Below, piece after piece: positions 38,284-50,193 of a stretch of DNA of 64,000 nucleotides (positions within the stretch are counted from its first letter, which is position 1; every line of letters begins with the position of its first letter). The stretch is from NCBI RefSeq assembly GCF_014647315.1, contig NZ_BMOY01000001.1:1-64000 (forward strand). The letters are read 5' to 3'. The DNA is from Paenalicyclobacillus cellulosilyticus. Lineage in GTDB: Bacteria; Bacillota; Bacilli; Alicyclobacillales; Alicyclobacillaceae. Under the pieces are notes generated by a model that searched no databases, had not been told where the DNA came from, and saw only the letters and a program-made list of their open reading frames with translations. Both the position numbers and the translations under genes were made by a program.

Positions 38284-38751
38284 TCACTTCGCCAGGTTCA
38301 ACGCGGTCAAGTCCATCTGCTTGGCGGCATCGAACGCGGTCACGTTCGCTTCGTACACCCGCTGTGCGGCCACCAGGTCGGCCATCTCCGTGGCCAAGTC
38401 GACGTTCGGCATTTGGACATACCCGTTCACCGCATCCGGGTTGGCCGGATCGTAGACCATTTTGAACGGACTCGGGTCCTTGACGATGCCCGCGACCGAA
38501 ACGCCGAACCCCTGTGCCGAAACGCCTTCGTCCCACTGCAGCCCGGGTTGTTGCAGCGCGGCCGCCAACCACGACGAAAAATCGCCGCTCCCGTTCCCCG
38601 GTGTCAACACCACCATTTGCCGGCGGTACGGCCCGCCCTCCGGCGTGCGCGTCGTCTGCGCGTTGGCGATGTTGTTGGCGATGACATCCATGCGCAGCCG
38701 CTCTGCGGTCAGCCCCGAAGTGCTGATGGCCAAGCTGTCCATGCCGATCAT
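38284..38751 (-). CDS. flgC: Flagellar basal-body rod protein FlgC
   Basis: A 155-residue proximal rod protein. The N-terminal rod motif is LAISTSGLTAERLRMDVIAN, then NIANAQTTRT. The C-terminal family block is VDLATEMADLVAAQRVYEAN. The start ATG follows GGAGGTTGATGCAGC. It begins six bases after flgB. Confidence 0.96.
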   Translation of the reverse strand: MIGMDSLAISTSGLTAERLRMDVIANNIANAQTTRTPEGGPYRRQMVVLTPGNGSGDFSSWLAAALQQPGLQWDEGVSAQGFGVSVAGIVKDPSPFKMVYDPANPDAVNGYVQMPNVDLATEMADLVAAQRVYEANVTAFDAAKQMDLTALNLAK

Positions 38752-38757
38752 GCTGCA

Positions 38758-39171
38758 TCAACCTCCGCTGGCGCCGCCGATGACGGCATGCAGGCGGTCG
38801 AAGTCGGAACGGAGCGCCTGCACCAACCCGTTGTAACGGATCTGATTGGTTGCCAATTGCGCCATTTCCGCGTCCAGGTCGACGTTGTTGCCGTTGTTGT
38901 CCACGAGCGTTCCGCCCGCCACGACCCAGGTAGGTTGTATCTGCCGCACCGCCTGCCAATCGGCACCCGTCAGCGCCGCCAGCGGATCGCCCGGCGACGC
39001 CGAACGCGTCAGGCCGAGCGCTTGCTGCAAGGCGTCCTCGAACGAGACGTCCATCCGCTGGTAACCCGGGGTGTCGGCGTTGGCGATGTTGTTTGCATAC
39101 GCAACCTGGCGCATGTCGGCCGCCGTCAAAGCCGTTTGCAGCAACGCCATCACATCGCTGGTCAGGCTCAT
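38758..39171 (-). CDS. flgB: Flagellar basal-body rod protein FlgB
   Basis: A 137-residue proximal rod protein, first gene of the fla operon. The rod motif reads RQVAYANNIANADTPGYQRM, and the C-terminal helix contains NQIRYNGLVQALRSDFDRL. AAGAGGGG lies before the ATG. An upstream in-frame extension of 37 residues shows no homology and was not used. In Bacillus subtilis codY directly precedes flgB, but here hslU does. No convincing promoter for the operon was found in the 270-base gap upstream. Confidence 0.95.
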   Translation of the reverse strand: MSLTSDVMALLQTALTAADMRQVAYANNIANADTPGYQRMDVSFEDALQQALGLTRSASPGDPLAALTGADWQAVRQIQPTWVVAGGTLVDNNGNNVDLDAEMAQLATNQIRYNGLVQALRSDFDRLHAVIGGASGG

Positions 39172-39379
39172 CGCACACCCCTCTTCTTGCACAGATCGGC
39201 CCCCCCGCGCCATGCCGAGGGCCTTGGATTGATGAGAATACTTCGCACCGATGGTGACAAAATCCTGCAGTTCTCGACACACCTCGCCAAAATCATCATG
39301 GATCCGGGAGACGGGAGGACCGAAGCGGAGAGAAAGAGAGGATACGCACGTGAGGCGACTGACGAGGCAGAGCCCGCAA

Positions 39380-39401
39380 GGACGGCCCGAACGGGCCGTC
39401 C
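39380..39401 (-). other. 9-bp GC-rich stem-loop in the hslU-flgB gap
   Basis: A perfect 9-bp stem (GGACGGCCC paired with GGGCCGTCC around four bases) starts about 40 bases after the hslU stop. It is followed by TTGC rather than a T-run. It may be a weak or factor-assisted terminator separating the hslU and fla transcripts. The rest of the 270-base gap shows nothing I can identify. Confidence 0.5.
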
Positions 39402-39441
39402 GCGCAGAAACGATGTGCAGACCTCGCGCTTTTGTCTGCGC

Positions 39442-40860
39442 TCAGAGGATGTATTGGCTCAGGTCACGGTCTTCCACAATCTGGCCCAGCTTCTCGTCCA
39501 CATAGGCCGGGGTGATGACGACCTCTTCCAGATTGACGTCCGGCGCCGCAAACGAAAGGTCTTCGAGCACACGTTCGACGATGGTGTGGAGCCGCCGTGC
39601 GCCGATGTCTTCCGTCTCCTGGTTGACCTTCGCCGCGAGCTCCGCGATGCGGCGGATGGCCTCGTCGGTGAAGCGAACACGGATGCCCTCCGTCTCGAGC
39701 AACGCGGTGTACTGTTTGAGCAGTGCGTGCTCCGGTTCCTTCAAGATGCGAACAAAATCATCCGCCGTCAAGCTTTCGAGTTCGACCCGGATGGGAAAAC
39801 GACCCTGCAACTCCGGAATGAGGTCGGACGGCTTCGCGATGTGGAACGCTCCGGCGGCGATGAATAACATATGATCCGTCTTGACCGGCCCGTATTTTGT
39901 GACAACGGTCGAGCCTTCGACAATCGGCAGGATATCCCGCTGCACCCCTTCCCGCGAGACGTCGGGGCCGCGTGTCTCACGACCGGCGATTTTATCCATT
40001 TCGTCGATGAAGATGATGCCGTGGTTCTCCGCCCGGTGGATGGCCTCGGCGACGACGGCGTCCATGTCAATCAGTTTCTGCGCCTCTTCCTGGGTGAGTA
40101 CCCTCCGTGCCTCCCGCACGGTCATCCGCCGTCTGCGCATCTGCTTCGGCAGGAGCGACCCGAGCATCTCCTGCAGATTTCCCAGGCCTTCCGCACCGAC
40201 GCCGGGCAGAACGCCGAGCATCGGCGTCGCCTGCTCCTCGACCTCAATCTCCACGATTTGGTCTTCCAGCTCCCCGCGCCGCAGGCGTTCCAGCACCCGC
40301 CGCCGCTCTTGGCGGACGGAGTCCGACACGGCGGCGTTCCCCGCATCACCGCCCATCCCGCCGGGAAAACCCCCGCCCGCCAGGCCGGAGAACAACGCTT
40401 CCAGCGGGTTGCGCGCGGTCCTGCGCGCGTTCGGATCGGGGACGAGCGCCGCGGCAATCCGTTCGTGCGCCGCCTCCTCCGCCTGCGCCTTCACCCGCTC
40501 CGTGTGTTCCGCCTTCACCATCCGCACCGCCGTCTCCACCAGGTCGCGCACCATCGATTCGACGTCGCGGCCCACGTACCCGACCTCGGTGAACTTCGTC
40601 GCCTCGACCTTGATGAACGGCGCCCCGACCAGCTTGCTGAGGCGACGGGCGATTTCCGTCTTCCCGACGCCCGTCGGCCCTATCATCAGGATGTTCTTCG
40701 GGGTGATTTCCTCCTGCAGCTCTGGCGGCAGCTTCGCCCGCCGCATCCGGTTTCGCAACGCGATGGCCACCGCCCGCTTGGCGCGGCGTTGGCCGACGAT
40801 GTATTTGTCCAGCTCCGCCACGATCTCACGCGGTGTGAGGTCATCCCTGCGCGTTGTCAT
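39442..40860 (-). CDS. hslU: HslU (ClpY) ATPase subunit of the HslUV protease
   Basis: A 472-residue AAA+ unfoldase. [20 protein letters not shown] is the N-terminal block, with Walker A in [15 protein letters not shown] and Walker B in [15 protein letters not shown]. The intermediate domain lies between, and the C-terminal block ends RDLSQYIL, where the last residues normally insert into HslV. The ATG follows GAGGCAAAAGGCG and overlaps the hslV stop by 20 bases. A longer frame upstream lies in hslV and was not used. Confidence 0.97.
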   Translation of the reverse strand: MTTRRDDLTPREIVAELDKYIVGQRRAKRAVAIALRNRMRRAKLPPELQEEITPKNILMIGPTGVGKTEIARRLSKLVGAPFIKVEATKFTEVGYVGRDVESMVRDLVETAVRMVKAEHTERVKAQAEEAAHERIAAALVPDPNARRTARNPLEALFSGLAGGGFPGGMGGDAGNAAVSDSVRQERRRVLERLRRGELEDQIVEIEVEEQATPMLGVLPGVGAEGLGNLQEMLGSLLPKQMRRRRMTVREARRVLTQEEAQKLIDMDAVVAEAIHRAENHGIIFIDEMDKIAGRETRGPDVSREGVQRDILPIVEGSTVVTKYGPVKTDHMLFIAAGAFHIAKPSDLIPELQGRFPIRVELESLTADDFVRILKEPEHALLKQYTALLETEGIRVRFTDEAIRRIAELAAKVNQETEDIGARRLHTIVERVLEDLSFAAPDVNLEEVVITPAYVDEKLGQIVEDRDLSQYIL

Positions 40861-41410
40861 CGCCTTTTGCCTCCCCGCCCACGCACTCGACGACAATCCG
40901 GTCGTTCGTATACACACAGATTTCGGCGGCGATCTCGAGCGACTTGCGCGCAATCTCGGCCGGACTCAGGTCGGTGTTACGCGCGAGCGCCCGCCCGGCG
41001 GCGAGCGCGTACGCCCCGCCGGATCCGATGGCGCAGATGCCGTCGTCCGGTTCTATCACCTCGCCGCTGCCCGAGAGGACGAACAGGTGCTCCCGGTCCA
41101 TCGCCAGCAGCATCGCCTCCAGCCTGTGCAAGACCTTGTCGGATCGCCATTCTTTGGCCAACTCCACAGCCGCGCGCGGCAAATTGCCGTGAAACGCCTC
41201 GAGCTTGCCTTCAAACTTCTCGAACAGCGTGAACGCATCCGCGACGGACCCCGCGAATCCGGCGACGACGCGCCCGTGATACAACCGCCTGACCTTGCGG
41301 GCGTTGTGCTTCATAATCATCGTATTCCCAAAGGTCACCTGCCCGTCGCCCGCCATCGCCCCTACACCTTGCCGCAGTAACGCAAATATGGTCGTACCGT
41401 GCAGTTCCAT
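40841..41410 (-). CDS. hslV: HslV (ClpQ) peptidase subunit of the HslUV protease
   Basis: A 189-residue threonine-type peptidase. It reads [20 protein letters not shown] at the N terminus, then [20 protein letters not shown] and [19 protein letters not shown]. Classical HslV begins immediately at the catalytic Thr, whereas here four residues precede Gly-Thr-Thr and residue 2 is Glu. Propeptide removal before Thr6 therefore seems necessary. The Bacillus subtilis homologue also has an extension but uses an N-terminal Ser. It is the gene before hslU in the conserved xerC-hslV-hslU order. Confidence 0.95.
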   Translation of the reverse strand: MELHGTTIFALLRQGVGAMAGDGQVTFGNTMIMKHNARKVRRLYHGRVVAGFAGSVADAFTLFEKFEGKLEAFHGNLPRAAVELAKEWRSDKVLHRLEAMLLAMDREHLFVLSGSGEVIEPDDGICAIGSGGAYALAAGRALARNTDLSPAEIARKSLEIAAEICVYTNDRIVVECVGGEAKGDDNAQG

Positions 41411-41492
41411 GCCTCGTCCCTTCTCCTTCGCGATGCGCGCCGCGCAGGACCGCGGCCGCTCCCTGCATGGGGCTGCGCGTCCCTCCCGCCGC

Positions 41493-42467
41493 TTATGCGC
41501 GCGGATGGGTCGCCTGGTATACCCGCGCCAGCCTGTCACCCGTGGTATGGGTGTACACCTGGGTCGTCGACAAGCTGGTATGGCCGAGCAACTCCTGCAC
41601 CGTTCGCAAATCGGCGCCGCCATCCAGCATGTGGGTGGCGAACGTGTGGCGCAGCTTGTGCGGGCTCAAGCGCTTGAGCCCCGCCACTCGGTCGATGTGA
41701 TGAAGCAAAATCCTGCGCACGCTGCGATCCGTCAAACGTCCGCCCCGCCGGTTGATGAACAGCGGGTCCCCGCCGAGCTTGGCGGCCTCCCGCAGACTTA
41801 GGTAGCGCCGCAGCCACATGGCGGCGATACGGCCGAAGATGACCACCCGTTCTTTGCCACCCTTGCCATACACAAGGGCCGTCCCGTCGTCCAACCGCAC
41901 GTCCGCCACGTTCAATCCCACGCACTCGCTCACGCGCACACCGGTGGCGTACAGAAACTCAAGCAACGCCCGATCTCGCGCCGACCAAAGGTCATCCCCC
42001 GGGATCGACTCCAGGAGGGTCTTGACCTCTTCCTGATAGTAAAACTCAGGTAAGCGCCGCACCCGTTTGGGGAGGGCGAGCGACCGGGCCGGATTTTGCT
42101 CGCTGCCCGTCTCCCGTGCGACGTAGTCAAAAAAGCCGCGAAAACAGGAAAGCCGCCGCGCCAACGTCACCTTGCTGACGCCGCGTTCGAGCTCTGCCGC
42201 GAGATAGGCCCGCAGATGCGGGGAACGCACCGCGAGCGGGTCCAAGATGCCGCGCGCTTGCAGAAACGAAACCAGCGCCTGCAGGTCGGACGCGTACGCG
42301 GTGAGCGTGCGGAGCGCAACGCGCCCCGTGGCGCGCTTATACTCAAGGTACGACGCCATCCAGCGCGTCCATGGTCCCGGCGTGCCGCGAACCGCGAGAC
42401 CTGCATCTTGGTCCGCATTGGTTGCGGCAGGATGGCCGACGGGCGGATTCCCGGAATGGTTCGTCAA
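41493..42467 (-). CDS. xerC: Tyrosine recombinase XerC/CodV
   Basis: A 324-residue chromosome-dimer resolving recombinase. The N-terminal SAM-like domain (about 35-120) is followed by a catalytic domain with the full residue set: Arg in [13 protein letters not shown], Lys in GKGGKERVV, His-x-x-Arg in [15 protein letters not shown], His in LLGHTSLS and the nucleophile in TTQVYTH. The TTG start is chosen because GGAGGTG lies six bases before it. A GTG five codons upstream overlaps that site. It sits between trmFO and hslV, as codV does in Bacillus, so it is the housekeeping enzyme rather than a mobile-element integrase. Confidence 0.95.
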   Translation of the reverse strand: MTNHSGNPPVGHPAATNADQDAGLAVRGTPGPWTRWMASYLEYKRATGRVALRTLTAYASDLQALVSFLQARGILDPLAVRSPHLRAYLAAELERGVSKVTLARRLSCFRGFFDYVARETGSEQNPARSLALPKRVRRLPEFYYQEEVKTLLESIPGDDLWSARDRALLEFLYATGVRVSECVGLNVADVRLDDGTALVYGKGGKERVVIFGRIAAMWLRRYLSLREAAKLGGDPLFINRRGGRLTDRSVRRILLHHIDRVAGLKRLSPHKLRHTFATHMLDGGADLRTVQELLGHTSLSTTQVYTHTTGDRLARVYQATHPRA

Positions 42468-42515
42468 CCCTTTCACCTCCACGCCGCCGTCCTGGCGGCG
42501 ACACCCATAGGTCGA

Positions 42516-43850
42516 TCACGCCTGCCCGCGGGCGGGGACCTCTGCCTCCATGCGCGCCATCACATCCGCCAAATCCTTTAATGCACGCTCGGCAAGCCGT
42601 TCGTACCGCACGCGCTTGTCACGGATGACCTCCGGCAGCGGCGGAAACAAGCCGAACGTGGCGTTCATCGGCTGGAAGTTGTCTTTGTCGGTGTGGGTGA
42701 TGTAATGCGCCAAGCTGCCGATGGCGGTCGTCGGCGGGAAGACGACGGGCGGGCGGCCCTGCGCAAGGCGCGCGGCGTTGATGCCCGCCACCAACCCGGC
42801 GGCCGCCGATTCGACGTACCCCTCGACGCCGGTGATCTGGCCGGCGAAGAACAGATCCGGCCGCTGCCGGGTCTGATACGTCGGCTCGAGCACCGCCGGA
42901 CTGTTGATGTACGTGTTGCGGTGCATGACTCCGTAGCGGACGAATTCGGCCTCCTCCAAGCCCGGGATCATGCGGAACACCCGCTTCTGTTCGCCCCACT
43001 TGAGATGCGTTTGAAAGCCCACCATGTTGAATAGCGTCGCCGCTGCGTTGTCCTGGCGCAATTGGACGACCGCGAACGGCCGCTTGCCGGTGCGCGGGTC
43101 TTCGAGACCGACCGGTTTGAGCGGACCAAACAAGAGGGTCTTGGGCCCGCGCTTGGCCATGACCTCAATGGGCATGCAGCCCTCAAAGTAACGCTCCTCT
43201 TCGAAATCGTGCAACGGGGCCGTCTCCGCGGTCACCAGCGCCTGATAGAAGTCGTAAAACTCCGACTCCGTCATCGGACAATTGATGTAGGCCGCTTCCC
43301 CCTTTTGGTAACGCGACGCGATGTATACCTTGTCCATGTTGATCGATTCCCGGACGACGATGGGAGCCGCCGCGTCGAAGAAATAGAGATAATCCTGGCC
43401 GATGAATTGCCGGATGGACTCGGACAAAGAAGGGGACGTCAGCGGACCGGTGGCCACAATGACCGGCCCCGTGTCGGGCAGGCGGGTGACCTCCTCCCGC
43501 CGCACTTCAATGAGCGGGTGTGCAGAGACAAGGCGCGTGACGGTCTGGGAAAACCCTTCCCGGTCGACCGCCAACGCGCCGCCGGCCGGGACCGCGTTGG
43601 CGTCTGCGGCGCGCATGATCACCGAGTTCAACCGCCGCATCTCCTCTTTGAGCAGACCCACCGCGTTCGTGATGGCGGCGGATCGCAAGGAGTTGGTGCA
43701 CACCAGTTCGGCAAACCACGCTGTGTGATGGGCGGGTGTGCTGCGCACAGGCCGCATCTCGTACAGCACGACGGGCACACCCCGGTTGGCCACCTGCCAT
43801 GCCGCTTCCGAACCAGCCAAACCGGCACCAATCACGGTCACCTGCTTCAT
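42516..43850 (-). CDS. trmFO: Methylenetetrahydrofolate-tRNA-(uracil-5-)-methyltransferase TrmFO
   Basis: A 444-residue folate/FAD-dependent enzyme that makes 5-methyluridine at tRNA position 54. The FAD-binding GxGxxG motif is in [20 protein letters not shown] at the N terminus. Other blocks are [40 protein letters not shown] and [20 protein letters not shown]. The ATG follows GAGGAGGTG and overlaps the topA stop as ATGA. The topA-trmFO-xerC order is conserved in Bacilli. Confidence 0.97.
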   Translation of the reverse strand: MKQVTVIGAGLAGSEAAWQVANRGVPVVLYEMRPVRSTPAHHTAWFAELVCTNSLRSAAITNAVGLLKEEMRRLNSVIMRAADANAVPAGGALAVDREGFSQTVTRLVSAHPLIEVRREEVTRLPDTGPVIVATGPLTSPSLSESIRQFIGQDYLYFFDAAAPIVVRESINMDKVYIASRYQKGEAAYINCPMTESEFYDFYQALVTAETAPLHDFEEERYFEGCMPIEVMAKRGPKTLLFGPLKPVGLEDPRTGKRPFAVVQLRQDNAAATLFNMVGFQTHLKWGEQKRVFRMIPGLEEAEFVRYGVMHRNTYINSPAVLEPTYQTRQRPDLFFAGQITGVEGYVESAAAGLVAGINAARLAQGRPPVVFPPTTAIGSLAHYITHTDKDNFQPMNATFGLFPPLPEVIRDKRVRYERLAERALKDLADVMARMEAEVPARGQA

Positions 43851-45967
43851 CGCGACACCTCCTCGACCGGCGAGACGGTTTCTGCTTCCGCCCCTGCTTG
43901 CGCCGCGTGCGCCGCCTCGTTGCTGCAAACCACGGTCCGCCCGGACTTGGTCGCCTTTTCCACCAACGGATGTCGGCAGACGGGACATACGTCTCCTGTC
44001 GGCTTGTTCCACAAAACGTAATCGCACGCGGGATAATTGCTGCAACCGTAGAACGTCCGCCGCCGCTTTCCTTGCCGCTCCACCAACGGCGAACCGCAGC
44101 GCGGACAGTCGACACCGACCGGTTTGGTGACGGGCTTGGTGTTCCGGCACTCCGGGAATCCCGGGCAGGCCAGGAACTTGCCGTACCGCCCTTGTTTATA
44201 CACCATGCGGCGCCCGCACTTGTCGCACACCTCATCCGACTCTTCCTCTGCCACATGGACATGGCCGAGCGTGCGCTCCGCCACTTCCAAGTCCGCCTCG
44301 AACGACTCGTAAAACGACTGCAACAGCTGGACCCAATCCTGATGGCCTTCTTCGATTTGATCGAGCTCGCTCTCCAAGCGGGCGGTGAACTCGACGTCTA
44401 TCAGCTTCTGGAAATACTGCACCAACAGGTCGACGACCACTTCACCGAGCTCAGTCGGGACAAACCGCTTCTGGTCCAGCACCACGTAGCCGCGCTTGAG
44501 GATGGTGTCGATGGTCGGGGCGTACGTGCTCGGCCGTCCGATGCCGAGCTCCTCCATCGCCTTGACGAGGCTGGATTCCGTATAGCGCGGCGGCGGTTGC
44601 GTGAAGTGCTGTTCCGGTTTGAGTTCCGGATGCGGCAGGATCTCCCCCTCCGCGAGAGGGGGCAGGAGCTTGCCTTCCCCCTCGTCCGCGTTCCCGTCAT
44701 CGCTGCCTTCGGTGTACACCTTCATGAATCCTGGAAATTTCAACACGGAACCGTGAGCCCGGAACCGCGCGCCGCCTGCGTCGATGTCGACCGACGTGGT
44801 ATCCAGCACCGCGGCGCTCATCTGGCTGGCGACGAACCGCTCCCAGATCAGCTTGTAGAGACGATACTGATCCCGATTGAGGAACGGCCGCAACGACTCA
44901 GGGTCGCGCGTGACCGACGTCGGCCGGATGGCCTCGTGGGCGTCCTGGGCACCTCCGCGCGCCTGATACTGCCGCGGCCGCTCCGGGGCGTACGCCTCGC
45001 CAAACCGCTCCAGAATGAAGCGGCGCGCCTCCGCTTGCGCCGACTCGGCCACCCGCGTCGAGTCGGTGCGCATGTAGGTGATGAGTCCGACGGGTCCAGA
45101 CTCCCCGACATCCAGGCCCTCGTACAGTTGCTGGGCGACGGCCATCGTGCGGTACGCGCGAAACCCGAGCTTGCGCGCCGCCTCCTGCTGCAAACTGCTC
45201 GTGGTGAACGGCGGGCTCGGGTTGCGGCGGCGCTCTGAACGCTTGACCTTCACCACTTGGAACGTCTGATCCGCCACGCGGGCCAACAGGTCCCGGACGG
45301 CCTGCTCGTCCGGCAGATCCGCCTTTTCTTCGCCAAAGCCGTGGAACCGCGCCGTGAACGAACCATTCGGTGTGTGGAACACGGCGTCCACGGTCCAGTA
45401 CTCCTGCGGCACAAACGCGCGGATCTCCCGTTCGCGGTCGACAATCAAGCGTACCGCGACCGACTGAACGCGCCCGGCGGACAGACCCTTGCGCACCTTC
45501 CGCCACAACAACGGGCTGAGCCGGTACCCGACCAAGCGGTCGAGGATCCGCCGCGCCTGTTGGGCGTGTACCAGGTTGAGGTCGAGCTTCCGCGGGCGGG
45601 AGAACGCTTCGCGCACCGCTTCCTGCGTGATTTCGTGAAACACCACGCGGCACTCCTCGTCCATGTTCAAATCGAGGAGCGTCGCCAGGTGCCAGGCGAT
45701 GGCTTCTCCCTCCCGGTCCGGGTCTGCCGCCAGAAACACCCGCTTTGCCTTTTTGCTCGCCTCGCGCAGCTGCTTGATGACATCGCCCTTGCCGCGAATG
45801 GTGATATATTTAGGTTCAAACCCGTGTTCGACGTCGACGCCCAGCTGGCTTTTCGGCAAATCGCGCACATGCCCCAACGACGCCTTGACGGTGTAGTTCT
45901 TGCCAAGGTATTTTCCGATGGTCTTCGCTTTGGCCGGCGATTCCACGATGACCAGATAGTTCGCCAA
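43847..45967 (-). CDS. topA: DNA topoisomerase I
   Basis: A 706-residue type IA topoisomerase that relaxes negative supercoils. The TOPRIM domain starts [20 protein letters not shown] and includes [17 protein letters not shown]. The active-site Tyr lies in [17 protein letters not shown]. Three C-terminal zinc-finger repeats follow from about residue 575. The first two have four cysteines, while the last ends VVCSNEAAH and is incomplete. It overlaps trmFO and starts 85 bases after dprA. Confidence 0.97.
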   Translation of the reverse strand: MANYLVIVESPAKAKTIGKYLGKNYTVKASLGHVRDLPKSQLGVDVEHGFEPKYITIRGKGDVIKQLREASKKAKRVFLAADPDREGEAIAWHLATLLDLNMDEECRVVFHEITQEAVREAFSRPRKLDLNLVHAQQARRILDRLVGYRLSPLLWRKVRKGLSAGRVQSVAVRLIVDREREIRAFVPQEYWTVDAVFHTPNGSFTARFHGFGEEKADLPDEQAVRDLLARVADQTFQVVKVKRSERRRNPSPPFTTSSLQQEAARKLGFRAYRTMAVAQQLYEGLDVGESGPVGLITYMRTDSTRVAESAQAEARRFILERFGEAYAPERPRQYQARGGAQDAHEAIRPTSVTRDPESLRPFLNRDQYRLYKLIWERFVASQMSAAVLDTTSVDIDAGGARFRAHGSVLKFPGFMKVYTEGSDDGNADEGEGKLLPPLAEGEILPHPELKPEQHFTQPPPRYTESSLVKAMEELGIGRPSTYAPTIDTILKRGYVVLDQKRFVPTELGEVVVDLLVQYFQKLIDVEFTARLESELDQIEEGHQDWVQLLQSFYESFEADLEVAERTLGHVHVAEEESDEVCDKCGRRMVYKQGRYGKFLACPGFPECRNTKPVTKPVGVDCPRCGSPLVERQGKRRRTFYGCSNYPACDYVLWNKPTGDVCPVCRHPLVEKATKSGRTVVCSNEAAHAAQAGAEAETVSPVEEVSR

Positions 45968-46052
45968 TGTGTCTCCTCCTCAGCGTACACTACGCTTACG
46001 AGCGCCGGATTCAACCCATATTATCACCCGGCAGGATTGAATTGCAAACCGG

Positions 46053-47252
46053 TCACCGGCAGCGCCGGAACGATCCGCCCGGCACACGCTCAATCCAGCC
46101 GCCAAGCTCCAGCTCCAACAGCCCGGTGAAGACATGGCCGAGAGGCATTTGCAACCACTGCGCGAGCGAGGCGGCTGTGCGTGGCTCCGCCAACGCATCG
46201 TACAGGTCGAGCCAACGCGCCGGCGGCAGCTGCCGCGCGGACGACCGTTCGCGTGGCGCGAGCCCGAGATCCTGCAAGAGGTCGCGCGGATCCACAAGGA
46301 CCGATGCACCGGCGTAAAGCAGGCGGTGTGACCCCCGAAAGTGGATGGACGTGATGGGGCCCGGCACCACGTACACCTCCCGCCCCAACTCCAACGCCAT
46401 GTCCGCCGTCCGCAGCGCCCCGCTCTTCTCGCCGGCCTGCACGATGACCACCGCCTTCGCCAGCGCCGCGAGCAAACGGTTCCGCTCCAAAAAGCGGTGT
46501 TTGTCCACCATCACCCCGGGCGGGTACTCACTCACCAGGACCCCGTTGTCGGCTATCTCCATCATATCCTTTTCATGGACCACCGGATAACACCGGTCCA
46601 GACCGCACGCCATGACGGCCATCGTCGGCCCCTGCACCCGCAGGGCCGCCCGATGCGCCGCGATGTCGATGCCGACCGCCATCCCCGAGACCACCAGGCC
46701 GCCTGCGCAGGCGATCTCCTCGCCAATCCACGTGGCCGCCTCCACGCCGTACCCGGACGCCCGGCGCGTCCCGACCACCGCCACCGGATGCGTATGACGG
46801 AGCAGTTCAAGCCGGCCGCGCACGAAAAGGACCGGCGGCGGATCCGGCAAATCGAGCAGCGAACGCGGATAATCCGCATCCCCCATCCAGACGGCGTGCA
46901 CACCCTGCGCGGCCAGCCAGGACATGGGATCGATGGCGGCCGCGCGCTTTCGCCATCCGGCGAGCCGCGCCACCGTCTGCGGCCGTAGCCCAGCGCGGCG
47001 CTGCCAGTCGTCTTCCGCAGCGGCCCACGCCGACGCCGCCCGCCCGAACGCCGCCACCAACCGGTACACGGAGCGCCGCTCGACCCAGGGGCAGAGCGCC
47101 CACGCCAACCAAGCCCTGCGTTCCTCCGCATCCATCGGATCCATCCCGCGTGGTGCCGCATCCTGCACGGTAAGGTTGAGCCCCTGTCCCGCGCGCGCAG
47201 CGGCCTCCGTCCGTGCATCCATTGCTTTCTCATCCTGTTGCGAGCGCCCCAC
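46053..47252 (-). CDS. dprA: DNA-processing protein DprA (Smf)
   Basis: A 399-residue DprA, which loads RecA on incoming single-stranded DNA during transformation. An N-terminal SAM-like region is followed by the Rossmann core (about 125-335) with HPVAVVGTRRASGYGVEAAT, VVSGMAVGIDIAAHRAAL and FLERNRLLAALAKAVVIVQA. The C-terminal winged helix (about 345-399) is present. The GTG start follows GGGAGGGCGG. Later ATG codons would shorten only the unconserved N terminus. It follows a clear terminator after sucD, so it begins a new transcript. Confidence 0.95.
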   Translation of the reverse strand: MGRSQQDEKAMDARTEAAARAGQGLNLTVQDAAPRGMDPMDAEERRAWLAWALCPWVERRSVYRLVAAFGRAASAWAAAEDDWQRRAGLRPQTVARLAGWRKRAAAIDPMSWLAAQGVHAVWMGDADYPRSLLDLPDPPPVLFVRGRLELLRHTHPVAVVGTRRASGYGVEAATWIGEEIACAGGLVVSGMAVGIDIAAHRAALRVQGPTMAVMACGLDRCYPVVHEKDMMEIADNGVLVSEYPPGVMVDKHRFLERNRLLAALAKAVVIVQAGEKSGALRTADMALELGREVYVVPGPITSIHFRGSHRLLYAGASVLVDPRDLLQDLGLAPRERSSARQLPPARWLDLYDALAEPRTAASLAQWLQMPLGHVFTGLLELELGGWIERVPGGSFRRCR

Positions 47253-47355
47253 GTGCCGCCCTCCCGCTGCAAGACTTTTCCTTATTCTCGATCACGCCTT
47301 GCCTCGCGTCCACTCCCATGCATACCTCGCGGAAGCGTCGAGTATGCGCAGGCAG

Positions 47356-47380
47356 AAAAAAACCACCCCAAACGGGGTGG
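47356..47380 (-). terminator. Intrinsic terminator after sucCD
   Basis: Read on the minus strand, a 7-bp stem (CCACCCC paired with GGGGTGG around GTTT) is followed directly by seven T residues. It lies about 45 bases after the sucD stop and separates sucCD from dprA-topA. Confidence 0.92.
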
Positions 47381-47423
47381 AAAGCGGGTGGCAAAAGGCG
47401 GACGCCTGCCGGGTTGTACGACG

Positions 47424-48322
47424 TCATTCGCTCAGGCAGCGCGACAACAGGCCGCGCTCCTGCAGCACCTCATACAGCGTCGAACCCATCTCGGACGGGG
47501 TCGGCGCCACCCGGATACCGCACTCCTGCATCTTTTGGATCTTCGACGCGGCTGTACCGCTCCCGCCGGACACAATCGCCCCTGCGTGCCCCATCCGGCG
47601 TCCCGGGGGCGCGGTGGCGCCGGCGATGAAACCGACCACCGGTTTCGTCATATGGTCGCGAATCCACTCGGCCGCCTGCTCCTCGGCCGTGCCGCCGATC
47701 TCGCCAATCATGATGACCGCTTCGGTGTCGGGATCGTCGTTGAACATCTTGAGGACGTCGATGAACTCCGTGCCCTTCACCGGGTCACCGCCGATGCCGA
47801 CGGCCGTCGACTGGCCGATGCCGCGGACGGTCAACTGGTACACCGCCTCGTAGGTAAGCGTCCCGCTGCGCGAGACGACACCCACCCGGCCGGGCTTGTG
47901 GATGTACCCCGGCATGATCCCAATCTTGCACTCGCCCGGCGTGATGACGCCCGGGCAATTCGGGCCGATGAGGCGGGTGTGCTTGCCTTCCATGAACCGC
48001 TTGACCTTCACCATGTCGAGGACCGGGATGCCTTCGGTGATGCAGATGACGAGGTCCAGTCCAGCATCCACCGCCTCCATGATGGCGTCCGCCGCAAACG
48101 GCGCCGGGACATAGATCACGGACGCATTGGCGCCCGTCGCGCGCACAGCCTGCTCCACGGTGTCGAACACCGGGACGCCTTCCACCGTGGTGCCGCCCTT
48201 GCCGGGCGTCACCCCGCCCACCACCTTGGTCCCGTACTCGATGGCCTGCTTGGTGTGAAACAACCCCTGCGATCCCGTGATGCCCTGCGTGATGACGCGC
48301 GTCTCCTTGTTCACCAGGATGC

Positions 48323-48326
<4 letters not shown>
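47424..48326 (-). CDS. sucD: Succinyl-CoA synthetase alpha subunit
   Basis: A 300-residue alpha subunit of succinate-CoA ligase, which makes ATP or GTP from succinyl-CoA in the TCA cycle. The CoA-binding Rossmann domain begins [20 protein letters not shown]. The phospho-histidine block is [20 protein letters not shown], and [20 protein letters not shown] is also present. Its start overlaps the sucC stop by four bases, which ensures balanced production of the two subunits. Confidence 0.98.
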
Positions 48327-49501
<1,175 letters not shown>

Positions 49502-49566
49502 GGCAGCAACTCCTCCTCTGCTGTCTGCTCACAGACGCCAAGGCTTGTGCGTCAGAGCCCTTCTCT

Positions 49567-49595
49567 AAGATAGATTACCCGGCAGCCTTTGACAA
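49567..49595 (-). promoter_or_regulatory. SigA-type promoter for sucCD
   Basis: On the minus strand TTGTCA and TATCTT are separated by 17 bases, about 65 bases before the sucC start. Five of six -35 bases and four of six -10 bases match consensus. Confidence 0.6.
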
Positions 49596-49633
49596 CCTGC
49601 AGCAAAGAAGCCCAGTCCCCGCAAACGGTCTGG

Positions 49634-50020
49634 TCACCACGCCAAGCGGACGCCCGCCGCCACGAGCGACAACAACAAGCTCGCCAGAAACACCGTCAGC
49701 ATCCGCTTCGCGACACGCCGGTCGGGGGGTGACGCCAAGCTGAGCAAACCGCCTGCCGTCCCGATGCTCCAGGTGAACAGCACGCTGCCGAGCCCACCGC
49801 GCCAAGGAACGCAACTGGCCAACGCGCTCACCGCCGCGGATGCCGCCAACGCTGCGGCGATCCCGTCGAGGACGCCGAACCTTGGCTGCGCTGGAAAGGG
49901 AATGGTTTTGGACTTGCGCCTCGCCCGCCATTGGTTCAAATCAATCACCTGACCGCGCCCCGTCCCTCCTTTCGGCCGGCTGCCTCGCGGTGTCCTCTCC
50001 CTGCGCGTCGGACGCGCCAT
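49634..50020 (-). CDS. Hypothetical small membrane protein upstream of sucCD
   Basis: A 128-residue protein I do not recognise. It has a strongly basic N-terminal 45 residues (many Arg, Lys, Gly) followed by three hydrophobic segments at about 50-70, 75-95 and 107-126, so it probably lies in the membrane with a cytoplasmic basic tail. A GGGGGA site seven bases before the ATG supports expression. It starts divergently from comM. It is not part of the conserved Bacillus order here, and nothing in it indicates a function. Confidence 0.6.
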   Translation of the reverse strand: MARPTRRERTPRGSRPKGGTGRGQVIDLNQWRARRKSKTIPFPAQPRFGVLDGIAAALAASAAVSALASCVPWRGGLGSVLFTWSIGTAGGLLSLASPPDRRVAKRMLTVFLASLLLSLVAAGVRLAW

Positions 50021-50193
50021 GCTTCATTCCCCCAGCGTGCGCGGAGGCGAGGAGGGTCGGCCGCCAGCGTTCCCCTCGACGATAGCGGTTTCTCCCCTAC
50101 GTCATGGCCCGCCCGCACACGAGTTGTTATTTAAAAAATATATCGTCTCCGGCCTGTTGCCACCACGTGATGGATGAAGAAAGGGTGATGCGC

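Noticed and set aside
39193-39200. GCCGATCT on the minus strand before flgB, similar to the SigD -10 box GCCGATAT
   Set aside because: No TAAA-like -35 element lies about 15 bases upstream, and a 7-of-8 match alone is easy to find in GC-rich DNA.
39235-39260. TTGTCA and TATTCT before flgB as a housekeeping promoter
   Set aside because: The spacer is only 14 bases, too short for a normal SigA promoter.
41493-42467. Integrase of a mobile element
   Set aside because: The tyrosine recombinase is in the conserved topA-trmFO-xerC-hslV order and lacks flanking attachment repeats or cargo, so it is the chromosomal XerC.
50124-50144. AT-rich patch (TTGTTATTTAAAAAATATATC) as the comM promoter
   Set aside because: No pair of hexamers has acceptable spacing. 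It may be an UP-like or melting region but is not a supported promoter.
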